A DNA stretch of 64,000 nucleotides from Pseudomonas sp. Irchel s3h17 (GTDB taxonomy: Bacteria > Pseudomonadota > Gammaproteobacteria > Pseudomonadales > Pseudomonadaceae): positions 248,001-312,000 of the forward strand of contig NZ_FYDL01000002.1 in the NCBI RefSeq assembly GCF_900187505.1. Direction: 5' to 3'. Made by a program: the position numbers and the translations under genes. Shown piece by piece: positions 57,495 to 64,000 of the stretch (positions are counted from its first letter, which is position 1; the number at the start of each line of letters is the position of its first letter). The notes under the pieces were generated by a model. The model saw nothing but the letters and a program-made list of their open reading frames with translations, searched no databases and was not told where the DNA came from.

Positions 57495-58978
57495 AGTTGA
57501 ACCCCTTTGTGAAAGCCGGTATCGGCCTGAGCTTTGCCCTGTTGTGGTCGTGCCCGACACTGGCCGCGATGACCGACACCAAGAACTTCGGCCTGGACGT
57601 GAAGATCACCGGCCAATCCGAGGACGACCGCGACCTGGGCACGCTGCCTGGCGGCGACGTCAACGGCGTGGGCCTGGACGTGCGTCCGTGGGTCTACGGC
57701 GAAAGCGGCAACTGGAGTGCCTTCGCCATGGGCCAGGCCGTGACCTCCACCGACATCATCGAGACCGACACCCTGCAGCAGTCCGACACTGAGGGCACCC
57801 AGGGCAGTAACGACGATGGCCGCGAGAGCAAAAAGAACTACCTGGCGATGCGTGAGTTCTGGGTCGGCTACGGCGGCCTGACCCCCTACCCCGGCGAGGT
57901 CCTCAAGTTCGGTCGCCAGCGTCTGCGCAACGACGACGGCCAATGGCGCGACACCAACATCGAAGCGCTGAACTGGACCTTCGACACCACCCTGTTGAAA
58001 GCCAATGTCGGCGTTGCCGAACGCTTCAGCGAATACCGTACCGACCTGACCGAGCTGGCACCCGAGGACAAGGATCGCCTGCACCTGTACGGCGATATCG
58101 CGACCCAATGGACACCGGGGCAATGGGTCGGCCTGCGTGCCCATCATACCCACGACGACGGCAAGCTCGACTACCCGACACCCGGCGAAGTGCCTGATGC
58201 CAGCGACAAGAAACAGAACGGCGACCTGAGCTGGGTCGGCCTGGAAGCCAACAGCGACGCCTACAACTGGCGCAACACCAACACGATCAACTACTGGGCG
58301 AGCATCACCGGCATGACCGGCGATCGTGACACCGTCAACCCGCTCAATGCCGATGGCAGCCAGCCGGTCGATGCCAAGCGCAGCGGCGACGTCGACGGCT
58401 GGGCCACGGACCTGGGGGTGCGTCTGCGCCTTGATCCGCAATGGCAAGTCGGTGCGGCCTACGCCCGCGCCAGCAGCGATTACGAACAGAACGGCCTGCA
58501 AAGCAACCGCTCCAACTACACCGGTACGCGCTCGCGGGTTCACCGTTTTGGCGAAGCGTTCCGTGGCGAGATGAACAACATGCAGAGCGCCACCCTGTTC
58601 GGCTCCTGGATGCTCCAGGACGACTACGACGCCAGCCTGGTCTACCACAAGTTCTGGCGTGTCGACGGCAACAAGCCGGTCGGCAGCAACGGCATCAATG
58701 CCGTGGAAAACAACTATGACGACGTCACCGGCGCCCTGCTGTCCAGCACCTCGCTGCCACTGGAAGACGGCAATAAAGACCTCGGCCAGGAAGTCGACCT
58801 GGTGGTCACCAAGTACTTCAAGCACGGCTTGCTGCCAGCGAACCTGAGCCAGTCGATCGATGAACCGGCGGCGCTGGTGCGTGTTCGCGGCGGCGTGTTC
58901 AAACCGGGCGACGCCTATGGCAACCAGGTCGATTCGTACATGCACCGCGCATTCGTCGACGTGATCTGGCACTTCTGA
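57491..58978 (+). CDS. algE: Alginate export porin AlgE
   Basis: A 495-residue outer-membrane beta-barrel that exports alginate. A signal peptide (about 27 residues, ending PTLAA) precedes alternating amphipathic strands. Arg/Lys-rich segments such as [20 protein letters not shown] fit the positively charged pore of AlgE. The chain ends in aromatic FVDVIWHF, the C-terminal Phe signal for BAM insertion. Length is close to P. aeruginosa AlgE (490). Confidence 0.96.
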   Translation: MKLNPFVKAGIGLSFALLWSCPTLAAMTDTKNFGLDVKITGQSEDDRDLGTLPGGDVNGVGLDVRPWVYGESGNWSAFAMGQAVTSTDIIETDTLQQSDTEGTQGSNDDGRESKKNYLAMREFWVGYGGLTPYPGEVLKFGRQRLRNDDGQWRDTNIEALNWTFDTTLLKANVGVAERFSEYRTDLTELAPEDKDRLHLYGDIATQWTPGQWVGLRAHHTHDDGKLDYPTPGEVPDASDKKQNGDLSWVGLEANSDAYNWRNTNTINYWASITGMTGDRDTVNPLNADGSQPVDAKRSGDVDGWATDLGVRLRLDPQWQVGAAYARASSDYEQNGLQSNRSNYTGTRSRVHRFGEAFRGEMNNMQSATLFGSWMLQDDYDASLVYHKFWRVDGNKPVGSNGINAVENNYDDVTGALLSSTSLPLEDGNKDLGQEVDLVVTKYFKHGLLPANLSQSIDEPAALVRVRGGVFKPGDAYGNQVDSYMHRAFVDVIWHF

Positions 58979-59004
58979 TGCAAGCCGCCAAGGGAGTGCC
59001 CCGG

Positions 59005-60597
59005 ATGAACATCCCAGCGACCAACCGTTCGCTCGGCCTGTTGGCTGCTGCGTTGCTGCTGGCCAGTAACGCAGCGCTTGCCAGCGTCGAACCTGCCGCG
59101 CCTGCCCAGAAAGGCAAGCCGGTGACCGTGGCCAAGGAACTGCAGCAGGCCAAGACCTACACCGTCAGCAGCGCACCGACCGCGCCACTGGAACTGGCGG
59201 CGCCGACCTTGCCCGACCTGTCCGGCTATACCGCGCAAGCGGTCGAGGCGAAGATCGTGCGCAGCAAGGCCGGCAAGGTCAGCGTGCGGCGGATGATGCA
59301 GGAAGACGCGCTGAAGGACTTCATCGGCGGCGATAACAAGATGGCCGAATGGGTGGTGCGTCAACACGGCATCCCCCAGGCGATCTTTATCGACGACGGC
59401 TACGTGAACCTCAAGGACCTGGCCAAGACACTGCCCAAACAGTACTTCAGCGAAACGGCACCGGGCGTGTTCCTGGCCAGGTTGCCGATCGTGGTCGGGG
59501 CCAAGGGCATCCTCGACATCGACCAGCAGACCCAGGAGTTGCGCCTGTCCGAAGAGGCCGGTTCGTTCCTGGTCAACGACGGCCAGCTGTTCGTGCGCGA
59601 CACGCAAATCACCGGCTGGCGCGAGAAGGAAAACGGCCCTGCAAGCTTCCGCTCGCCCAAGGAGTTCCGCCCGTTCCTGCTGGCCTGGGGTGGCACCCAG
59701 ACGTACATCGTCAACAGCAAGATGGCCAGCTTCGGCTACGCCAACAGTAAGTCCTACGGGGTGAGTATTTCCCAGTACACGCCCAACATGGCCAAGGTGC
59801 TCAAGCGCCCGGAACCGACCGGATGGATCATCGGTTCCGAGTTCTCGGACATGTGGTACGGCTTCTACTGCTATGAGACCCGGGACTTCGTGGTCAAGGG
59901 CAACACCTACCGCGACAACATCGTCTACGGTATCGACCCCCACGACCGTTCCCATGGCCTGATCATCGCGGACAACACCGTCCATGGCACGAAGAAGAAG
60001 CACGGCATCATCATTTCCCGTGAAGTGAATGACAGCTTCATCTTCAACAACCGCAGCTACGACAACAAGTTGTCAGGGCTGGTGATCGACCGTAACAGCG
60101 TCAACAACCTGATCGCCTACAACGAGATCTACCGCAACCACACCGACGGCATCACCCTCTACGAGAGTGCCGACAACCTGCTGTGGGGCAACAAGGTGAT
60201 CAGCAACCAGCGCCACGGCATTCGTATTCGTAACAGCGTGAACATTCGTCTCTACGAAAACGTTGCCATGGCCAACGGCCTGACCGGCGTCTACGGCCAC
60301 ATCAAGGACCTGAGCGACACCGACCGTGACATCAAGCTCGACCCGTTCGATGCCCAGGTGTCGCTGATCGTGGTCGGCGGTGAACTGGCGGCCAACGGCA
60401 GCGGACCGATGTCCATCGACTCGCCGTTGAGCGTCGAGCTGTACCGGGTGTCGATGCTTGCCCCGACCAAATCCAGTGGCATCAGCTTCTCGGGGATCCT
60501 GGGCGAACGCCAGGACGAAATCCTCGACCTGTTGGTGCGCCAGCAAAAAGCCGTGCTGATCGACCCCGTCGAACGCCAGACCGACATGCGCGACTGA
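59005..60597 (+). CDS. algG: Mannuronan C5-epimerase AlgG
   Basis: A 530-residue periplasmic enzyme converting D-mannuronate to L-guluronate residues in the polymer. A signal peptide (LGLLAAALLLASNAALA) is followed by a right-handed beta-helix with repeats such as RDNIVYGIDPHDRSHGLIIA. The catalytic DPHDRSHG motif lies at residues 311-318. ATG 59005 has GGGAG 8 nt upstream. An ATG at 58978 overlapping the algE stop is possible but lacks a site. Confidence 0.96.
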   Translation: MNIPATNRSLGLLAAALLLASNAALASVEPAAPAQKGKPVTVAKELQQAKTYTVSSAPTAPLELAAPTLPDLSGYTAQAVEAKIVRSKAGKVSVRRMMQEDALKDFIGGDNKMAEWVVRQHGIPQAIFIDDGYVNLKDLAKTLPKQYFSETAPGVFLARLPIVVGAKGILDIDQQTQELRLSEEAGSFLVNDGQLFVRDTQITGWREKENGPASFRSPKEFRPFLLAWGGTQTYIVNSKMASFGYANSKSYGVSISQYTPNMAKVLKRPEPTGWIIGSEFSDMWYGFYCYETRDFVVKGNTYRDNIVYGIDPHDRSHGLIIADNTVHGTKKKHGIIISREVNDSFIFNNRSYDNKLSGLVIDRNSVNNLIAYNEIYRNHTDGITLYESADNLLWGNKVISNQRHGIRIRNSVNIRLYENVAMANGLTGVYGHIKDLSDTDRDIKLDPFDAQVSLIVVGGELAANGSGPMSIDSPLSVELYRVSMLAPTKSSGISFSGILGERQDEILDLLVRQQKAVLIDPVERQTDMRD

Positions 60598-60608
60598 GGA
60601 TGACATTC

Positions 60609-62057
60609 ATGAAGCCACATCTGATCAAACTGTTCAGCCTCACCGGCCTGACCGCGGCCATGTTCACTGCCAGCCTTGCGGCCAGCGCGGACGATGGCAA
60701 GGCACCGGCCTTTACCGCCGAACCGTGCTGCAACCTGTGCCCCGAGGCCCACGACGCGAAAAACTACACCACTCGTTATCAGCAAAACTTCACCACCCTG
60801 GTGCAGGCGCAAGGCGACTGGTTGTTCCGTACCCGGGAAGACCTGCGCACCGAATTCACTACCACGGCCGAAGGCTACCGCCGCCTCAAGCAACTGCACG
60901 ATGCGTTCAAGAGCAAAGGCATTGAACTGGTGGTGGTCTACCAGCCGACCCGTGGCCTGGTGAACCGCAACAAACTCAACCCCCAGGAAAAGGCCGCGTT
61001 CGATTACGACAAGGCGCTGAAAAACTACCAGACCATGCTCGGGCGTTTTGCCGAGATGGGCTACGTGGTGCCGGACCTCTCGCCACTGACCGACGAATCG
61101 CTGCCGGAGACCCTGCCTGCCCACGATTTCTACTTCCGAGGCGACCAACACTGGACCCCGTACGGCGCCCAGCGCACCGCAAAAATCGTCGCCGAGAAGG
61201 TCAAGCAACTGCCAGGGTTCGCCGACATTCCCAAGCGTGAGTTCGAAACCAAAAAGACCGGACGCATGGGCAAGACCGGTACCCTGCACAACATGGCCGG
61301 GCAACTGTGCGGCACCAGTTATGCCATCCAGTACATGGACCAGTTCACCACCGAGCCCAAGGGCGAGGCGGCAGACGGCGACCTGTTCAGCGATGCCGGC
61401 AACCCGCAGATCACCCTGGTCGGCACCAGCCACAGCGGCAAGAACTACAACTTCTCCGGGTTCCTGGAAGAGGCCATCGGCGCCGACATTCTCAACGTCG
61501 CCTTCCCCGGTGGCGGCCTGGAAGGCTCGATGCTGCAGTACCTGGGCAGCGACGAGTTCCAGAAGACCCCACCGAAAATCCTCATCTGGGAGTTCTCGCC
61601 GTTGTATCGCCTGGACCAGGAAACCATCTACCGCCAGATGATGGCGTTGCTCGATAACGGGTGCGAAGGCAAGGACGCGCTGATGAGCAGCAGCACCACG
61701 CTCAAGCCCGGCAAGAACGAGTTGATGGTCAACCGCCAGAACATGGACCTGCGCAACAGCAGCCACCAGGTCGATATTCGTTTCGCCGACCCGTCGGTGA
61801 AAACCCTGCAAGCCACCCTCTGGTACATGAACGGTCGCCACGAGGACATCAAGATCGACAAACCGGAAACCGCCGACACCGACGGTCGCTTCGCCTTTGA
61901 ATTGCGCACCGATGAAGACTGGGCCTCGCAGAACCTGCTGGCCCTTGAAGTCCAGGGCCCGGAAGCGGGCGCCGCGGGGCAAAAAATCGACGCAAAAATC
62001 TGCAAACGCAACGTATTCCCGAGCGCTGGGCAACGTACCGCCCAGCTCGGGCAATGA
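60609..62057 (+). CDS. algX: Alginate O-acetyltransferase AlgX
   Basis: A 482-residue periplasmic SGNH-like acetyltransferase with a C-terminal carbohydrate-binding module. Asp179 and His181 (FRGDQHW) and Ser274 (VGTSHSGK) correspond to the AlgX catalytic triad. A signal peptide of about 29 residues is present, and the CxxC-like PCCNLCPEA lies near the mature N-terminus. ATG 60609 has GAGG 9 nt upstream, overlapping the algG stop. It transfers acetyl groups to mannuronate residues during export. Confidence 0.96.
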   Translation: MKPHLIKLFSLTGLTAAMFTASLAASADDGKAPAFTAEPCCNLCPEAHDAKNYTTRYQQNFTTLVQAQGDWLFRTREDLRTEFTTTAEGYRRLKQLHDAFKSKGIELVVVYQPTRGLVNRNKLNPQEKAAFDYDKALKNYQTMLGRFAEMGYVVPDLSPLTDESLPETLPAHDFYFRGDQHWTPYGAQRTAKIVAEKVKQLPGFADIPKREFETKKTGRMGKTGTLHNMAGQLCGTSYAIQYMDQFTTEPKGEAADGDLFSDAGNPQITLVGTSHSGKNYNFSGFLEEAIGADILNVAFPGGGLEGSMLQYLGSDEFQKTPPKILIWEFSPLYRLDQETIYRQMMALLDNGCEGKDALMSSSTTLKPGKNELMVNRQNMDLRNSSHQVDIRFADPSVKTLQATLWYMNGRHEDIKIDKPETADTDGRFAFELRTDEDWASQNLLALEVQGPEAGAAGQKIDAKICKRNVFPSAGQRTAQLGQ

Positions 62058-62065
62058 GGTCTGCC

Positions 62066-63187
62066 ATGCACACTGCGACGCTGAAACACCTGTTGGCACC
62101 AACGCTCCTGAGCCTGGCGATGTTCGCCGGGGTCACCCAGGCGGCCGAGGCGCTGCGCCCTCCTCAGGGCTATTTTGCACCTGTGGATAAATTCAAGACC
62201 GGTGATAGCGGCCAGGGTTGTGAGGCAATACCGACCCCGTACACCGGTGCCCTGCAATTTCGCAGCAAGTACGAAGGCTCGGACAAGGCCCGTTCGACCC
62301 TGAACCGGGAATCGGAAAAAGCCTTTCGCGACGCCACCGCCGACATCACCGCAATCGAACGCGGCACCAGCAAGCAGGTGATGCAGTTCATGCGTGATGG
62401 TCGCCCGGAACAGCTCGACTGCACCCTTAGCTGGTTGACGGCCTGGGCCAAGGCCGATGCGTTGATGTCCAAAGACTTCAACCACACCGGCAAGTCGATG
62501 CGCAAATGGGCGCTGGGCAGCATGGCCTCGGCCTACATCCGCCTGAAGTTCTCCGACTCCCGTCCACTGGCGGCTCACCCGCAAGAGGCGCAATTGATCG
62601 AAGCCTGGTTCAGCCAGATGGCCGACCAGGTGGTCAGCGACTGGGACAACCTGCCGCTGGATAACACCAACAACCACTCGTATTGGGCGGCCTGGTCAGT
62701 GATGGCGACCTCGGTCGCCACCAACCGCCGCGACCTGTTCGACTGGGCGGTCAAGGAATTCAAGGTCGGCGCCAACCAGGTCGACGCCCAGGGCTTCTTG
62801 CCCAACGAACTCAAGCGCCAGCAACGGGCATTGGCCTACCACAACTACGCCCTGCCGCCGCTGGCGATGATCGCCAGCTTCGCCCAGGTCAACGGTGTCG
62901 ACCTGCGCCAGGAGAACAACGCTGCGCTCAAGCGCCTGGGTGAGCGGGTGCTGACCGGGGCGAAAGACCCTGAAGCCTTCGAGAAAAAGAACGGCAAGGA
63001 GCAGGACATGACCGACCTGAAAGTCGACTCGAAGTTCGCCTGGCTCGAACCGTACTGCTCGCTCTACACCTGCACGCCGGATGTGCTGAAACGCAAGCGG
63101 CAGATGCAACCGTTCAAGACCTTCCGCCTGGGTGGCGACCTGACCAGGGTCTACGACCCGGTCAACGAAAAAGGCAAAGGGTCTTAA
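62066..63187 (+). CDS. algL: Alginate lyase AlgL
   Basis: A 373-residue periplasmic polysaccharide lyase of family 5 that degrades misrouted alginate in the periplasm. After the signal peptide ([14 protein letters not shown]) comes an all-helical alpha/alpha barrel with the family motif [11 protein letters not shown]; Asn203 and His204 are the catalytic pair. ATG 62066 has GAGG 6 nt upstream. The ATG at 62054 overlapping the algX stop is less likely. Confidence 0.96.
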   Translation: MHTATLKHLLAPTLLSLAMFAGVTQAAEALRPPQGYFAPVDKFKTGDSGQGCEAIPTPYTGALQFRSKYEGSDKARSTLNRESEKAFRDATADITAIERGTSKQVMQFMRDGRPEQLDCTLSWLTAWAKADALMSKDFNHTGKSMRKWALGSMASAYIRLKFSDSRPLAAHPQEAQLIEAWFSQMADQVVSDWDNLPLDNTNNHSYWAAWSVMATSVATNRRDLFDWAVKEFKVGANQVDAQGFLPNELKRQQRALAYHNYALPPLAMIASFAQVNGVDLRQENNAALKRLGERVLTGAKDPEAFEKKNGKEQDMTDLKVDSKFAWLEPYCSLYTCTPDVLKRKRQMQPFKTFRLGGDLTRVYDPVNEKGKGS

Positions 63188-63200
63188 GACAAACACGAAA

Positions 63201-63298
63201 CCCTGTGGGAGCGGGCTTGCCCGCGAATGCGCTCGGACATTCACCAAAGATGTCGACTGACACACCGCTTTCGCGAGCAAGTCCGTTCCCACACAGGG
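63201..63298. repeat. REP pair in the algL-algI gap
   Basis: CCCTGTGGGAGCGGGCTTGC (63201-63220) and an inverted partner ending GTTCCCACACAGGG (63285-63298) belong to the GTGGGAGCGGGC class. It lies inside the alginate operon, within the 213-bp gap before algI. Confidence 0.85.
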
Positions 63299-63327
63299 TC
63301 AGTGCAAGACTTGAGTCGAGTGTTATG

Positions 63328-63359
63328 CCCCCGGTTTTTCGATGGGGGGTTTGGGGGGG
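63328..63359 (+). other. G-tract stem-loop upstream of algI
   Basis: CCCCC (63328-63332) can pair with the GGGGGG run at 63344-63349, and a second run of seven G lies at 63353-63359. It is 40-70 bp before algI and could form a hairpin or G-rich structure in the mRNA. No promoter was recognised beside it. Confidence 0.5.
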
Positions 63360-63400
63360 CCGTTGGCCCTTGACCGTGGGTTTTACAAGGAGAGACCGGG

Positions 63401-64000
63401 ATGGTGTTTTCATCCAACGTGTTCCTGTTTTTGTTCTTGCCGATCTTTCTCGGCCTGTACTACTTGAGCGGGCAACGCTATCGCAACCTGCTGCTATTGA
63501 TCGCCAGCTATGTGTTCTATGCCTGGTGGCGCGTGGACTTCCTGGCGTTGTTCGCCGCCGTCACGCTATGGAACTACTGGATCGGCCTGAAAGTCGGCGC
63601 CGCCGGCGTCAGGACCAAGCCGGCACAGCGCTGGCTGCTGCTGGGCGTGGCGGTCGACCTGTGCATCCTGGGCTACTTCAAGTACGCCAACTTCGGCGTC
63701 GACAGCATCAACGCCATGATGACCTCGGTGGGACTTGAGCCGTTCATCCTGACCCACGTGCTGCTGCCGATCGGGATCTCGTTCTACATCTTCGAGTCCA
63801 TCAGCTACATCATCGACGTCTACCGTGGCGACACGCCGGCGACCCGCAACCTGATCGACTTCGCGGCGTTCGTGGCGATCTTCCCGCACCTGATCGCCGG
63901 TCCCGTGTTGCGCTTTCGCGACCTGGCCGACCAGTTCAACCATCGCACCCACACCCTCGACAAATTCTCCGAGGGCTGCACACGGTTCATGCAGGGCTTC
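63401..64000 (+). CDS. algI: Alginate O-acetylation membrane protein AlgI (N-terminal 200 residues, cut by window end)
   Basis: An MBOAT-family inner-membrane protein that passes acetyl groups across the membrane for AlgJ/AlgX. The visible 200 residues begin MVFSSNVFLFLFLPIFLGLY and hold several membrane segments (LLLLIASYVFYAWW, LLLGVAVDLCILGYF, LLPIGISFYIFESISYIIDV). The conserved FPHLIAGPVLRF segment is present. The catalytic histidine region lies beyond the window. ATG 63401 is preceded by AAGGAGA. algI normally begins the acetylation genes algI-algJ-algF. Confidence 0.96.
   Translation, partial: MVFSSNVFLFLFLPIFLGLYYLSGQRYRNLLLLIASYVFYAWWRVDFLALFAAVTLWNYWIGLKVGAAGVRTKPAQRWLLLGVAVDLCILGYFKYANFGVDSINAMMTSVGLEPFILTHVLLPIGISFYIFESISYIIDVYRGDTPATRNLIDFAAFVAIFPHLIAGPVLRFRDLADQFNHRTHTLDKFSEGCTRFMQGF

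Overview
The window is a chromosomal segment of a Pseudomonas of the P. fluorescens group. The evidence is the high-GC coding sequence, a complete-looking alginate operon, a D-arginine (dauBAR) cluster, a 218-residue esterase whose Ser114/Asp168/His199 triad matches P. fluorescens carboxylesterase II, and many REP palindromes of the GTGGCGAGGGAGCTTGCTC type. No rRNA, tRNA, CRISPR array or prophage was seen.

Layout. 0-6 kb: the tail of an unknown gene and a 1916-residue toxin-like protein ending in two related Tiki/EreA/ChaN-like domains. 6-12 kb: purL with a small YqfO-like gene, and divergent mltF. 12-18.2 kb: a leftward block lepA-lepB-(decayed gene)-rnc-era-recO-pdxJ. 18.3-26.4 kb: lptF-lptG leftward; pepA-holC-hypothetical and valS rightward. 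26.8-34.1 kb: housekeeping and accessory genes (rlmF, hupN, yejK, glutaredoxin, GST, GIY-YIG, NTF2-like, and a FadR-type regulator with an MFS transporter). 34.2-38.4 kb: the aapJQMP amino-acid ABC transporter. 38.9-45 kb: carboxylesterase, rhlB, dauBAR and a cationic amino-acid binding protein. 45-49.4 kb: moaCDE, a PIN-PhoH ATPase and a secreted NodB-like protein. 49.4-50.3 kb: a repeat array. 50.4-51.2 kb: yaaA. 52-64 kb: algD-alg8-alg44-algK-algE-algG-algX-algL-algI, with algI cut by the window end.

Functional links. The alginate genes make GDP-mannuronate (AlgD), polymerise it under c-di-GMP control (Alg8, Alg44), carry it through the periplasm (AlgK, AlgG, AlgX, AlgL), acetylate it (AlgX, AlgI) and export it (AlgE). 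DauB and DauA together racemise D-arginine to L-arginine, and the nearby binding protein probably feeds this pathway. The aap transporter imports amino acids broadly.

The most unusual material is in the intergenic DNA. Small IS4-type-ended elements carry REP pairs and are flanked by 12-bp target duplications. One has split the hairpin of the valS terminator. Others form a tandem array at 49.4-50.3 kb. Other points of interest are a degraded domain copy in the large toxin, a candidate operator shared by dauB and the nearby binding-protein gene, and what looks like a decayed gene between lepB and rnc.
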